From Leclercia adecarboxylata (GTDB lineage: Bacteria > Pseudomonadota > Gammaproteobacteria > Enterobacterales > Enterobacteriaceae), in contig NZ_CP035382.1 of the NCBI RefSeq assembly GCF_006874705.1, positions 496,001-560,000 on the forward strand: a stretch of DNA of 64,000 bases, in the 5' to 3' direction. Position 1 is the first letter of the stretch. Every line of letters begins with the position of its first letter. The translations under genes were made by a program, and so were the position numbers. Positions 12,931 to 21,388 of the stretch are shown here, one piece after another. The notes below the pieces were generated by a model. That model searched no databases, was not told the origin of the DNA, and saw nothing but the letters and a program-made list of their open reading frames with translations.

Positions 12931-14118
12931 ATGGACCGCGTCCTACATTTTGTCCTGGCACTCGTTGTTGTTGCCGTGCTTGCGTTGCTGGTCAGCAGCG
13001 ATCGCAAAAAGATCCGCATTCGCTATGTTGTTCAGTTACTGGTTATTGAAGTATTGCTCGCCTGGTTCTTCCTGAACTCAGACGTGGGGCTGGGCTTTGT
13101 GAAAGGCTTCTCCGAGATGTTCGAAAAACTGCTCGGATTCGCTAACGAAGGGACCAACTTCGTGTTCGGTAAAATGAACGATGAAGGTCTGGCATTCTTC
13201 TTCCTGAAGGTGCTGTGCCCTATCGTCTTCATCTCTGCCCTGATCGGTATTTTGCAGCACATTCGCATTCTGCCAATTGTGATCCGCGCTATCGGTACCG
13301 TGCTGTCTAAAGTGAACGGCATGGGCAAACTGGAATCTTTCAACGCCGTAAGTTCCCTGATCCTTGGTCAGTCTGAGAACTTTATCGCCTATAAAGACAT
13401 CCTCGGCAAAATGTCCCGCAATCGCATGTACACCATGGCGGCCACGGCAATGTCCACCGTTTCCATGTCTATCGTGGGCGCGTACATGACCATGCTTGAG
13501 CCAAAATACGTGGTTGCTGCGCTGGTTCTGAACATGTTCAGCACCTTTATCGTTCTGTCACTGATCAACCCGTACCGCGTGGATGAGAGTGAAGAGAACC
13601 TGCAGATGGCTAACCTGCATGAAGGTCAGAGCTTCTTCGAAATGCTGGGTGAATACATCCTGGCAGGCTTCAAGGTAGCGGTTATCGTTGCGGCGATGCT
13701 GATCGGCTTTATCGCCCTGATCTCCGCGCTGAACGCCCTGTTTGCTGCCGTGCTGGGCATCTCCTTCCAGGGCATTCTGGGTTACATCTTCTACCCGGTA
13801 GCCTGGGTAATGGGTGTGCCGGCAAGCGAAGCGCTGCAGGTGGGCAGTATTATGGCAACCAAACTGGTTTCTAACGAATTCGTCGCGATGATGGATCTGC
13901 AGAAAATCGCCGGTTCCCTCTCCCCGCGCGCCGAAGGCATTCTCTCCGTCTTCCTGGTCTCCTTCGCCAACTTCTCTTCTATCGGTATTATCGCCGGTGC
14001 GATTAAAGGCCTGAACGAAGAGCAGGGTAACGTGGTTTCCCGCTTCGGTCTGAAACTGGTTTACGGCTCCACGCTGGTCAGCGTCCTGTCTGCGTCTATC
14101 GCTGCACTGGTTCTGTAA
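12931..14118 (+). CDS. nupC: Nucleoside/proton symporter NupC
   Basis: Concentrative nucleoside transporter (CNT family) importing pyrimidine nucleosides and adenosine with protons. 395 residues (E. coli 400). Hydrophobic throughout, with the CNT motifs GQSEN in [14 protein letters not shown] (about 147-151) and SNEFVAMM in the substrate-binding HP2/TM7 area (about 313). Start [11 protein letters not shown] with TTGGAGC upstream. Divergent from mntH; its promoter carries two CRP-like sites. A strong terminator follows and is shared with pdeA. Confidence 0.96.
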   Translation: MDRVLHFVLALVVVAVLALLVSSDRKKIRIRYVVQLLVIEVLLAWFFLNSDVGLGFVKGFSEMFEKLLGFANEGTNFVFGKMNDEGLAFFFLKVLCPIVFISALIGILQHIRILPIVIRAIGTVLSKVNGMGKLESFNAVSSLILGQSENFIAYKDILGKMSRNRMYTMAATAMSTVSMSIVGAYMTMLEPKYVVAALVLNMFSTFIVLSLINPYRVDESEENLQMANLHEGQSFFEMLGEYILAGFKVAVIVAAMLIGFIALISALNALFAAVLGISFQGILGYIFYPVAWVMGVPASEALQVGSIMATKLVSNEFVAMMDLQKIAGSLSPRAEGILSVFLVSFANFSSIGIIAGAIKGLNEEQGNVVSRFGLKLVYGSTLVSVLSASIAALVL

Positions 14119-14122
14119 TCAG

Positions 14123-14159
14123 CTAAAAAAACCGGGGACTTATCCTCCCCGGTTTTTTT
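14123..14159. terminator. Bidirectional terminator between nupC and pdeA
   Basis: ACCGGGGA-CTTATCC-TCCCCGGT with flanking A7 and T7 runs. The last T and A overlap the pdeA stop codon. Confidence 0.92.
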
Positions 14160-16353
14160 ACGCCTGTAATTCATTGAGCGGGCGCGGTTTGCCCACTAAA
14201 TACCCCTGAAGATAATCTACCCCCGAGGCGAGCAACATCTCGCGCTGCTCCTCCGTTTCGACATACTCCGCCACCACACACAGGGACCGGGTCTTCGCCA
14301 GGTTACAGATGGACTTCACGATCATCGCATCCATACTGTCACTACAAATATCCTTCACGAAGCAGCCATCAATTTTGATGACATCCGCCTGCAGGCGCTT
14401 GAGACGTTCATAATTGGCGTAACCGGTACCGAAATCGTCGATGGCAAGCTTGAAGCCGTAGTGACGCAGCTGCTGAATGTTGGCGATACTGACTTCCGAA
14501 TTAGAGAACGCCTGCTCTTCGGTCACCTCGATGATCACCGTCTGCGGCCTTATCCCGTAGCGTTCAAACAGGGCAATGATCTCCGTCGCGACCTCTTTCT
14601 GCATCAGCGTCAAGGGCATCAGGTTCACCGAGAAACGCGCACAGCAATTTTCCGAGGGATGATCCCGCAGCCATGCCAGCAACGCCTCCACCACGCTGAT
14701 ATCGAAGCGCCGACTCAGGTTAAATTGCGCCACCAGCGGCAGAAACTTATCGGGGGTCAGGATCTCCCCTTCGCTCTCCAGACGCGAAAGGATTTCGTGG
14801 TAGCCCACGCCATCGCCTCTCTGGATGGGCTGCGCATACAGGCGTAAGTCGCCCTCATCCAGCGCCCGTTTGACCCGGCTGAGCATTAGCACGCGCTCCG
14901 TCGTCTGCCCTGAGACCGTCTCCAGACTGTTATTCAGCGACAGAACCTGATGCGCCGGGCAGGACTTTTCGGCCAGCCAGCTGAGCTGACCCAGCGTATG
15001 GTAAAGACTTTCACCGCATTTGTACTCCACGCCTCCCCAGGCGCCGCCAAACTCAATATCCAGCCCGGTGTTGTTCCAGTAGATTTTACGGCTATTCAGA
15101 TGATCAACAATGTGCTGTAACCGCGCCCCCGTTTCCGGGCCGCTGAGCACCACCACCAGTTCATTACCGGGGATCTGGAAAACATATTCATTAGGCATCA
15201 GCAACGGCTGCAACTCACGAATGATGGCGCGTTTACACTGCACCCGCATCATCAGGCCATAATGACGACTCAGAAACTCCAGGTTATCCATTCGCAAACA
15301 GCAGAGGGTGATGCCCTTGTTGTCAGTCAGAAAGGACTCCAGGGCGCGCAGGTTACGCAAGCCGGTCAGCGGATCGACCAGCGCCCTCTCCTGCCAGCCA
15401 CGCTTAAGCCATTCGCTGCGCTGATAAATGCGCGACATATAAGCCAGACAGATGGCGAATGAGATAAGTACCGACAGCACAAACGCCAGCGAGTAACCAT
15501 TCTGCACGCCCTGCAAAAAATTGCTGTTATAGGTCAGCAGCATCAATGCGCTCAACGCCCAACCCAGGATTATCAGCGGATAGCGAAATCGACTGATGCC
15601 AATTGTAAATAAAATGAAAATAACAGGCACCAGATAGCCGGCAATAATATCTGACGTAAAGGGTAAACAGAGCAGAAGAAGCCCAACAATAAGGCAAATA
15701 AGTAATGCAGATGTAAATAACTGGTTTCGGGACGAAAAGGAATTATGTATATTTCTTCGCCAGAAGGCGCGCGCATAATTCGGATTAATAATCATTCTTA
15801 ACGGATAATAGAACAGCATGGTAAAGATGATAACGGCGCAAACCAGGCTCTGAACATCGACAACATGATATATTACTGAGCCCCGGTCGGTGAAATTGGC
15901 GAGGGTAACGGGAAAATCGCAAATATAGCCTGCCAGGTACATCGACAGTTTTATTGCCAGCGGCAGAACAAACCCCAGCCACGCAATGCGCGCCGCCATG
16001 AACCGGCTGGGAACATGGTAGCGCCAGCGCGACCCCACCTGCCAGCGGAGTATGGCGCATACCGCTAAAGTACTAAATACCTGGCAAAAAAGCAGGATAA
16101 GATCCTGCTTTGCCGACAGCTGTAAATTCCATTCGTTAAGGATGGCAAAGCTGATAATAATCGGCAGGATGGCCTGACGACCAAATAATAATACGATCGC
16201 CAGCATGACGCTCAGCGGCATCCAAGCAAGATAAACCTCAAAGCCATCGACAACAGATTTGGGTGAAATAAGGCGGGAAAAAGGCACGACAATCATGCAT
16301 AACGCCAGAGCAAGCAGGAAGCTCTTTCCGTTAATATCAATTATGTTTTTCAT
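14158..16353 (-). CDS. pdeA: c-di-GMP phosphodiesterase PdeA with MASE1 sensor
   Basis: Inner-membrane EAL-domain enzyme predicted to hydrolyse c-di-GMP. 731 residues (E. coli PdeA/YfeA 729). Order: MASE1-like block of about 8-9 hydrophobic segments (about 10-310), a degenerate GGDEF domain (DPLTGLRN start, but the signature reads PGNEL), then an EAL domain (about 485-720) carrying EIL in YHEILSRLE, plus DDFGTGYANYERL and KIDGCFVKDI. The degenerate GGDEF should not make c-di-GMP. Base composition is less GC-rich than its neighbours in the membrane part. The gene stands alone between nupC and the tRNA-Ala genes. Confidence 0.9.
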   Translation of the reverse strand: MKNIIDINGKSFLLALALCMIVVPFSRLISPKSVVDGFEVYLAWMPLSVMLAIVLLFGRQAILPIIISFAILNEWNLQLSAKQDLILLFCQVFSTLAVCAILRWQVGSRWRYHVPSRFMAARIAWLGFVLPLAIKLSMYLAGYICDFPVTLANFTDRGSVIYHVVDVQSLVCAVIIFTMLFYYPLRMIINPNYARAFWRRNIHNSFSSRNQLFTSALLICLIVGLLLLCLPFTSDIIAGYLVPVIFILFTIGISRFRYPLIILGWALSALMLLTYNSNFLQGVQNGYSLAFVLSVLISFAICLAYMSRIYQRSEWLKRGWQERALVDPLTGLRNLRALESFLTDNKGITLCCLRMDNLEFLSRHYGLMMRVQCKRAIIRELQPLLMPNEYVFQIPGNELVVVLSGPETGARLQHIVDHLNSRKIYWNNTGLDIEFGGAWGGVEYKCGESLYHTLGQLSWLAEKSCPAHQVLSLNNSLETVSGQTTERVLMLSRVKRALDEGDLRLYAQPIQRGDGVGYHEILSRLESEGEILTPDKFLPLVAQFNLSRRFDISVVEALLAWLRDHPSENCCARFSVNLMPLTLMQKEVATEIIALFERYGIRPQTVIIEVTEEQAFSNSEVSIANIQQLRHYGFKLAIDDFGTGYANYERLKRLQADVIKIDGCFVKDICSDSMDAMIVKSICNLAKTRSLCVVAEYVETEEQREMLLASGVDYLQGYLVGKPRPLNELQA

Positions 16354-16525
16354 TAATTTTATTTAACTGTTTACCTGGCGAAATTAAATCCATATTAATA
16401 ATAGATTCTTTAAAACCGTGATTCAACATTCCAGGCCAGGAAAAGTCATTACATAAAGTAAAGTTTTTACCCAAAAAAGCGATGTATTTGTCAACGTGGT
16501 GATAGTAAAGGATTTATTGCAGGCA

Positions 16526-16555
16526 TAAAAAAACCCCCGCCATTCGGCGAGGGTT
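16526..16555 (-). terminator. Terminator of the tRNA-Ala operon
   Basis: On the minus strand AACCCTCGCC-GAAT-GGCGGGGGTT is followed by seven T residues, 8 bp past the 3' end of the distal tRNA-Ala gene. Confidence 0.9.
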
Positions 16556-16562
16556 CAAATTT

Positions 16563-16638
<76 letters not shown>

Positions 16639-16679
16639 ACAATTTTGTTTACGCGCCAGACTCTGTTGGGTTCAGAGTT

Positions 16680-16755
<76 letters not shown>

Positions 16756-16787
16756 ATCGCGTAAAGCGTGTCGTGTTGACGGGCGGC

Positions 16788-16816
16788 ATAATATGAATTC
16801 CCTTGCTGAGTGTCAA
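16788..16816 (-). promoter_or_regulatory. Sigma-70 promoter of the tRNA-Ala operon
   Basis: On the minus strand TTGACA, 17-bp spacer, TATTAT, followed by a GC-rich discriminator (GCCGCCC), typical of growth-rate-controlled stable RNA promoters. Confidence 0.9.
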
Positions 16817-16872
16817 CGGCAAATTATCACTCTGGCGTTCAACCGCTGAAAATTCATGCAAATGAATCACAT

Positions 16873-16888
16873 TGCGAGAATGCTCGCA
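16873..16888. promoter_or_regulatory. Palindrome between the tRNA-Ala promoter and yfeC
   Basis: TGCGAG-AATG-CTCGCA, a perfect 6-bp inverted repeat 88-103 bp upstream of yfeC. It is a possible operator for the YfeC/YfeD regulators themselves, though a chance hairpin cannot be excluded. Confidence 0.35.
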
Positions 16889-16975
16889 GTCATGAGTTAA
16901 TCTTGTCACGTTTTCCAGTAAAACGGTGTTATAAAATGAACCACTCATTACCCACACTCTTACTCAGGAAATTGC

Positions 16976-17335
16976 ATGATCAAGGAACGAATGACGCCAG
17001 AAGAGTTGGCCCGGCTCACTGGCTATAGCCGACAGACCATCAATAAATGGGTGCGTAAAGAGGGATGGTCCACATCGCCAAAACCTGGTGTTCAGGGCGG
17101 TAAAGCGCGTCTGGTCCATGTTAATGAGAAAGTACGGGAATTTATTCGCAATGCGCGTCGAGCCCCGGATGTGGCGACCTTACTGGAAGCAACCCCGGAT
17201 AACTCGCTGCAGGCCCTGCTGATCACGCTGGCCAACGAAATGACACCGACAGAACAGAAACAACTTACCTCTTTATTACTCCGGGAAGGGATCACCGGAT
17301 TGTTGCAACGCTTAGGGATTCGCGATCAGAACTGA
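16976..17335 (+). CDS. yfeC: Putative DNA-binding regulator YfeC
   Basis: 119-residue protein (E. coli YfeC 114). An N-terminal helix-turn-helix MTPEELARLTGYSRQTINKWVRKEGW (shown here for its key parts: LARLTGYSRQTINKWV) resembles Mu-type winged helices, followed by GVQGGKARLVHV. A variable linker (about 55-85) leads to a conserved C-terminal segment PTEQKQLTSLLLREGI…LLQRLGI. Start ATG with CAGGAAA upstream. It is followed after one base by its paralogue yfeD, so the two are clearly co-transcribed. Target genes unknown. Confidence 0.88.
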   Translation: MIKERMTPEELARLTGYSRQTINKWVRKEGWSTSPKPGVQGGKARLVHVNEKVREFIRNARRAPDVATLLEATPDNSLQALLITLANEMTPTEQKQLTSLLLREGITGLLQRLGIRDQN

Positions 17336-17336
17336 T

Positions 17337-17732
17337 ATGAAAAGATTACGTAGCAAAATGACCACCGAGGAGCTGGCGGATACGCTGGGCGTCGCCAGAC
17401 AGACCGTAAACCGCTGGGTGCGCAAAAATGACTGGAAGACGGAAGGGATCAATGGCGTAAAAGGTGGGCGGGCGCGCCTTATCTATATTGATGCGCAGGT
17501 GCGTGCGCACATCATGAATATTCCCGCCATTCGTAAACGACAGGCCCTCTACCAGCTGGCAGAGAGCACGGCCAGCTACGGTGACGCCAAGCCGGTTGCC
17601 GTGCTTCCTGGGATCATCAACGCGCTGGAGAATATGACCTTAACGGAACAGGAGCGGCTTGAAACGCTGCTTACACGGGAAGGGATACAAGGTTTTCTCG
17701 TGCGGCTGAGCATTCATCAGCCTGAGAATTAA
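17337..17732 (+). CDS. yfeD: Putative DNA-binding regulator YfeD
   Basis: 131 residues (E. coli YfeD 130). Same architecture as YfeC: N-terminal helix-turn-helix (TEELADTLGVARQTVNRWVR), a GVKGGRARLIYI wing, a linker, and the C-terminal block LTEQERLETLLTREGI…FLVRLSI. The start lies 1 bp after the yfeC stop, so translational coupling is likely. The pair looks like an old tandem duplication that could form a heteromer. A hairpin terminator follows the stop directly. Confidence 0.88.
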   Translation: MKRLRSKMTTEELADTLGVARQTVNRWVRKNDWKTEGINGVKGGRARLIYIDAQVRAHIMNIPAIRKRQALYQLAESTASYGDAKPVAVLPGIINALENMTLTEQERLETLLTREGIQGFLVRLSIHQPEN

Positions 17733-17766
17733 AAAACGGCAGGGAAACCTGCCGTTTTATTTTTTA
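17731..17766. terminator. Terminator between yfeD and gltX
   Basis: AACGGCAGG-GAAA-CCTGCCGTT with a stable GAAA tetraloop, A6 on the left and T-rich tail on the right. It serves convergent yfeD and gltX. Confidence 0.92.
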
Positions 17767-17774
17767 CTTCCTGA

Positions 17775-19190
17775 TTACTGCTGGCTTTCGCGCTCAGCAA
17801 TAAAGTCGAGCGCTCTGTTAATACGCGCCACGCTGCGGGTTTTACCAATCGCGTGTACCGTAACGTCCAGAGCAGGAGACTGACCGGCACCGGTAACGGC
17901 TACGCGCAGCGGCATGCCAACTTTACCCATTCCGACTTCCAGCTCATCCGCTGTCGCCTGAATAGCATGATGCACATTCTCAGCGCTCCAGTCGGTAATG
18001 GCGGCCAGCTTGTCGCGAACCACTTCCAGCGGCTGACGCGCAACCGGACGCAGGTGTTTCTTCGCGGCGTCGGCATCGAACTCGTCATACTCTTCATAGA
18101 AGTAGCGGCAGTTTTCCGCGATCTCTTTCAGGGTCTTACAACGTTCACCCAGCAGTTTAATCAGGTCGGCCAGTTGAGGACCGTTGCGGGTATCGATGTT
18201 TGCCTGCTCGATGTGCCACTGCAGCTGGGTCGCAACGTACTCTGGTGGCAGAGTATTGATGTAGTGATGGTTCAGCCACAGCAGTTTATCGGTATTGAAC
18301 GCACTGGCAGACTTACCCACCGCACTCAGGGTGAAGAGCTGGATCATCTCTTCACGGCTGAAGATCTCCTGATCGCCGTGGGACCAGCCCAGACGCACCA
18401 GATAGTTGAGCAGGGCTTCCGGCAGATAGCCGTCGTCACGGTACTGCATCACGCTGACTGCACCATGGCGTTTGGACAGTTTTTTACCGTCGTCGCCGTT
18501 GATCATCGACACGTGCGCGTAAACCGGAACCGGGGCATTCAGCGCTTTAAGGATGTTGATCTGACGTGGGGTGTTGTTGATATGGTCTTCGCCACGCACC
18601 ACGTGGGTGATCGCCATATCCCAGTCATCGACCACGACGCAGAAGTTATAGGTTGGAGAACCGTCGGTACGGCGGATAATCAGATCGTCCAGCTCCTGGT
18701 TGCTGAATTCGATCGGGCCGCGGATCTGATCGTCAAAAATGACCGAACCTTCCTGCGGGTTTGCGAAACGCACCACGCATGGCTCGTCCGCGGCGTGATG
18801 TTGGTGATCGTGGCGGCAGCGACCGTCGTAACGCGGCTTTTCATTATTTGCCATCTGCTCTTCACGCAGGGCTTCCAGACGCTCTTTCGAGCAGTAGCAC
18901 TTATACGCCGTGCCCGCTTCAAGCATCTCATCAATAACCGCGTTATAGCGATCAAAACGTTTGGTCTGGAAATATGGGCCTTCATCCCACTCCAGGTTAA
19001 GCCAGTTCATACCATCCATAATGGCTTCGATTGCTTCCGGCGTGGAGCGTTCGAGATCGGTGTCTTCGATACGCAGCACAAACTCACCGCCCTGGTTGCG
19101 AGCAAACAGCCAGGAATAGAGAGCAGTACGCGCGCCGCCGACGTGCAGATAGCCGGTCGGGCTTGGCGCGAAGCGAGTTTTGATTTTCAT
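17775..19190 (-). CDS. gltX: Glutamyl-tRNA synthetase
   Basis: Class I aminoacyl-tRNA synthetase charging tRNA-Glu. 471 residues, as in E. coli. HIGH-type motif in [14 protein letters not shown] near the N terminus, zinc-binding cysteines in KCYCSKERL and [10 protein letters not shown] (about 98-130), and the KMSKS-type loop KKLSKRHGA (about 237). The C-terminal anticodon-binding region is intact. Start ATG follows AAGGCCACTTC on the minus strand. It lies between convergent yfeD and the divergent tRNA-Val/Lys operon, as in E. coli. Confidence 0.98.
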   Translation of the reverse strand: MKIKTRFAPSPTGYLHVGGARTALYSWLFARNQGGEFVLRIEDTDLERSTPEAIEAIMDGMNWLNLEWDEGPYFQTKRFDRYNAVIDEMLEAGTAYKCYCSKERLEALREEQMANNEKPRYDGRCRHDHQHHAADEPCVVRFANPQEGSVIFDDQIRGPIEFSNQELDDLIIRRTDGSPTYNFCVVVDDWDMAITHVVRGEDHINNTPRQINILKALNAPVPVYAHVSMINGDDGKKLSKRHGAVSVMQYRDDGYLPEALLNYLVRLGWSHGDQEIFSREEMIQLFTLSAVGKSASAFNTDKLLWLNHHYINTLPPEYVATQLQWHIEQANIDTRNGPQLADLIKLLGERCKTLKEIAENCRYFYEEYDEFDADAAKKHLRPVARQPLEVVRDKLAAITDWSAENVHHAIQATADELEVGMGKVGMPLRVAVTGAGQSPALDVTVHAIGKTRSVARINRALDFIAERESQQ

Positions 19191-19402
19191 GAAGTGGCCT
19201 TACAGTGATAAAGATGCCGACAACCGGCATATCCTGGAAACTAAAGTGGGCAATATTCTATCACTCCCGCCTGATTCCTCAATCTTGTTGCTGTCAGATC
19301 CTTATTCATAGCCGTTTTTGTTTAGAAATCATGCATCACTGGTGGTTTCGCGATCGTTTTGTTTAATTTTACGACGAACGAACAAAATCTTTAGAAAAGC
19401 CG

Positions 19403-19430
19403 TTGACTCATTTTCAACTCTCCCTATAAT
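19403..19430 (+). promoter_or_regulatory. Promoter of the tRNA-Val/tRNA-Lys operon
   Basis: TTGACT, 16-bp spacer, TATAAT, then a GC-rich discriminator (GCGACTCC). An A/T-rich segment upstream could be an UP element. Typical stable-RNA promoter. Confidence 0.92.
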
Positions 19431-19447
19431 GCGACTCCACACAGCGG

Positions 19448-19523
19448 GGGTGATTAGCTCAGTTGGTAGAGCATCTCCTTTACACGGAGGGGGTCGGCGG
19501 TTCGAGCCCGTCATCACCCACCA
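19448..19523 (+). tRNA. tRNA-Val (UAC), copy 1
   Basis: 76 nt with CCA. Anticodon loop TTTACAC gives UAC. The acceptor stem begins GGGTGAT and pairs with ATCACCC: a T-A pair at the fourth position, unlike the two following copies. Part of the valU/X/Y cluster. Confidence 0.97.
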
Positions 19524-19565
19524 TCTACTTCGATAGATGCCGCAGTGTAGATAAGAATTGAGAAT

Positions 19566-19641
19566 GGGCGATTAGCTCAGTTGGTAGAGCATCTCCTTTA
19601 CACGGAGGGGGTCGGCGGTTCGAGCCCGTCATCGCCCACCA
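19566..19641 (+). tRNA. tRNA-Val (UAC), copy 2
   Basis: 76 nt with CCA, identical to copy 1 except that the fourth acceptor pair is C-G (GGGCGAT/ATCGCCC). Identical to copy 3. Confidence 0.97.
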
Positions 19642-19671
19642 TTCTCACTTTATCGATAGCAGTTCCGAAAT

Positions 19672-19747
19672 GGGCGATTAGCTCAGTTGGTAGAGCATCT
19701 CCTTTACACGGAGGGGGTCGGCGGTTCGAGCCCGTCATCGCCCACCA
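19672..19747 (+). tRNA. tRNA-Val (UAC), copy 3
   Basis: 76 nt with CCA, identical to copy 2. It is separated from tRNA-Lys by only 4 bp. Confidence 0.97.
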
Positions 19748-19751
19748 TTTC

Positions 19752-19827
19752 GGGTCGTTAGCTCAGTTGGTAGAGCAGTTGACTTTTAATCAATTGGTCG
19801 CAGGTTCGAATCCTGCACGACCCACCA
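19752..19827 (+). tRNA. lysV: tRNA-Lys (UUU)
   Basis: 76 nt with CCA. Anticodon loop CTTTTAA gives UUU; acceptor GGGTCGT/ACGACCC. Last gene of the tRNA-Val/Lys operon, at the position of lysV in E. coli. Its 3' part and terminator are partly duplicated downstream. Confidence 0.96.
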
Positions 19828-19831
19828 ATGT

Positions 19832-19859
19832 AAAAAAGCGCTCTAAAGGCGCTTTTTTG
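19832..19859 (+). terminator. Terminator of the tRNA-Val/Lys operon
   Basis: AAAAAAGCGC-TCTAAAG-GCGCTTTTTT directly after tRNA-Lys. It lies inside the 61-bp unit repeated downstream. Confidence 0.85.
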
Positions 19860-19890
19860 CTGTCTGCGATATAGACGATTCGAACCTGCA

Positions 19891-19980
19891 GCAGGTTCGA
19901 GCCGAACACAGTGAGGCACCGGAGCCGTACGGCGACGGCCCGAAGGGCGAGCGAAGCGAGTCATCCTGCACGACCCACCA
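19891..19980 (+). pseudogene. Interrupted tRNA-Lys 3' fragment
   Basis: GCAGGTTCGA (19891-19900), the 5' side of the tRNA-Lys T-arm, is split from ATCCTGCACGACCCACCA (19963-19980), its 3' side and acceptor end. A 62-bp GC-rich insert (19901-19962) lies exactly within the T-loop. The insert contains the palindrome GCCGTACGGC and the hairpin GCCC-GAA-GGGC. Just before it, TCGAACCTG-CAG-CAGGTTCGA (19880-19900) forms a perfect inverted repeat. There is no D-arm or anticodon arm, so this is not a functional tRNA. Confidence 0.8.
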
Positions 19981-19984
19981 ATGT

Positions 19985-20011
19985 AAAAAAGCGCCCTAAA
20001 GGCGCTTTTTT
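19985..20011 (+). terminator. Second copy of the tRNA operon terminator
   Basis: AAAAAAGCGCC-CTAAA-GGCGCTTTTTT. The single base change in the loop flank adds a G-C pair compared with the first copy. It lies 37 bp upstream of the flxA-like promoter and would insulate it. Confidence 0.8.
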
Positions 20012-20047
20012 GCTATCTGCGATTTCTGCCAATACAGGTAGTTTCAC

Positions 20048-20074
20048 TCAAGTCCTTCTATTCCCTGCCGATAT
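20048..20074 (+). promoter_or_regulatory. Sigma-28 (FliA) promoter of the flxA-like gene
   Basis: TCAAGTCC, an 11-bp spacer, then GCCGATAT. The FliA consensus is TAAAGTTT-N11-GCCGATAA; the -10 matches 7 of 8 and the spacer is exact. Transcription would start near 20082, just before the ribosome-binding site. Confidence 0.75.
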
Positions 20075-20100
20075 CTCTTTCTTTGGCAGAGGAAATACGC

Positions 20101-20442
20101 ATGACCACCATCCAGGCCTCCACACCTTCCATACAAACTCAAAGCAGTGGCAGCAGCAGTTCCGGCGGCAACGATATCGCTTCTCAGATCAGCCGCATCA
20201 CGGCCCAGATAACTAAACTGACCCAGCAGCTCAAAGAACTTGCCGATGGAAGCGGTAGCGCTGAGGAAAAAAAGAAACAGCAAGAGCTTATTCAGAATCA
20301 GATCGCCATGCTGGAGGCGCAGCTGGCCCAACTGCAACATCGTCAGGCTGAAGAAGCACAACAGAAACAAGAACAAAATCAGGCCAAAGCGGAAGGGATT
20401 AATACCCCTTCTGCCGATCACCAGATTGATATCTACGTTTAA
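20101..20442 (+). CDS. FlxA-like coiled-coil protein
   Basis: 113-residue hydrophilic protein with a Ser/Gly-rich N terminus ([17 protein letters not shown]). A long heptad-like helical region follows (about 30-100: [18 protein letters not shown] and [18 protein letters not shown]), rich in Gln, Leu and Lys. It resembles FlxA, a small sigma-28-dependent protein of unknown function in E. coli. The start is ATG 20101 with AGAGGAAA upstream; six extra in-frame codons before it lie in the untranslated leader. It is driven by its own FliA-type promoter, so likely made with late flagellar genes. The stop overlaps that of convergent yfeR by 3 bp. Confidence 0.75.
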   Translation: MTTIQASTPSIQTQSSGSSSSGGNDIASQISRITAQITKLTQQLKELADGSGSAEEKKKQQELIQNQIAMLEAQLAQLQHRQAEEAQQKQEQNQAKAEGINTPSADHQIDIYV

Positions 20443-21374
20443 TGCTCCCCGGCAGTAAACAGTGGATCCCGTATGCGGGCCTCGGTCAGCCGCTGCGCCT
20501 GCATACGAACCACCTCCCACAGTGCCTGTGCCGCCCCTGACAAAGAACGGTTCTTACGCCGTACCAGCATCAGCTTACGCTCGACAATCGGCGTGAAACG
20601 TTTGACCGTTAACCGGCTCCCCTGGGGCAACGGCAGCGCCAGTGCAGGAAGTACGCTGATGCCAATCCCGGCTTCCACCATCGGAAAGAGCGTGGCGGGA
20701 TGGCCGATCTCCTGCACAATCGTCGCCTTTACCTGCTGTTCTGCAAGGGCTGCATCAATAAGGGGCCGGCTGCCAGAGGCGTAATCCTGTAACACCAGCT
20801 TTGCCCCCTGTAGCGCCTGCCAGGTGACCTGCTCATGAGCGGCAAGAGGATCGTCGTCACGGCAGAGCAGTAAGAAGGGCTCCGAGAGCACCTCTTCGCA
20901 CTCGAGGTCGCTGACCGGCCCCGGATCGATAACGATGCCGAAATCTACTTCCCCCTGACGGATGCTCTCCAGTACCCACTGCTGCGGTCGGTCGTGCAGC
21001 ACAAAATTGATATCCGGATATTGCTGATTACTCTGCGCGATGCAGTGAGGAATGAGATGTGCCGAAATGGTCTGGCTGGCAGCGACGCGCACCGTCCCGG
21101 AGAGCTGCTGCCCTACCCGGCCCACGTCCCGCAAAGTGCTGGAGAGTTCATCGAGGATCCTTTCCAGCCGGGCCGCCAGCTGATGACCCGCCTCGGTCAG
21201 CATCACTTCTCGGGTGGTTCTGTCGATCAGCCGCACGCCGGTCTGCTGCTCCAGCTCTTTCACGCTGTGGCTGACCGCCGACTGGCTCAGGCCGATAATT
21301 TCCCCTGCACGGCTAAAACTTTTCGCCTGCGCGACGGTAACAAAAACACGCAACTGTCGTAACGAGTAATTCAT
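20439..21374 (-). CDS. yfeR: LysR-type regulator YfeR
   Basis: 311-residue LysR-family regulator (E. coli YfeR 308). N-terminal winged helix-turn-helix ([16 protein letters not shown]…[23 protein letters not shown], about 1-60), then an effector domain (about 90-300) with the SLRQ…GIVIDPGP pattern of the family. Divergent from yfeH, with a T-N11-A operator between them, the classic arrangement for a regulator of its neighbour. In Salmonella the YfeR/YfeH pair is linked to osmolarity. Effector unknown. Confidence 0.92.
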   Translation of the reverse strand: MNYSLRQLRVFVTVAQAKSFSRAGEIIGLSQSAVSHSVKELEQQTGVRLIDRTTREVMLTEAGHQLAARLERILDELSSTLRDVGRVGQQLSGTVRVAASQTISAHLIPHCIAQSNQQYPDINFVLHDRPQQWVLESIRQGEVDFGIVIDPGPVSDLECEEVLSEPFLLLCRDDDPLAAHEQVTWQALQGAKLVLQDYASGSRPLIDAALAEQQVKATIVQEIGHPATLFPMVEAGIGISVLPALALPLPQGSRLTVKRFTPIVERKLMLVRRKNRSLSGAAQALWEVVRMQAQRLTEARIRDPLFTAGEH

Positions 21375-21388
21375 CTGTTTTACTCATG

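Larger units (their letters stand above)
19810..20023 (+). repeat. 61-bp direct repeat: tRNA-Lys 3' end plus terminator
   Basis: 19810-19870 and 19963-20023 are the same 61 bp with two differences: C for T in the terminator loop and A for G near the end. Each unit begins with the last 18 nt of tRNA-Lys (ATCCTGCACGACCCACCA), continues through AATG and the terminator, and ends CTGCGAT. The start-to-start distance is 153 bp. Confidence 0.95.

Noticed and set aside
17853-19208. 451-codon open frame antisense to gltX
   Set aside because: It mirrors the codon structure of gltX on the other strand, has no start signal and no recognisable domain.
19581-19874. Open frame across the tRNA cluster (SSVGRASPLHGGG-type peptide), with similar ones at 19318-19536 and 16688-16957
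   Set aside because: These are translations of tRNA-Val, tRNA-Lys and tRNA-Ala genes, a well-known source of false proteins.
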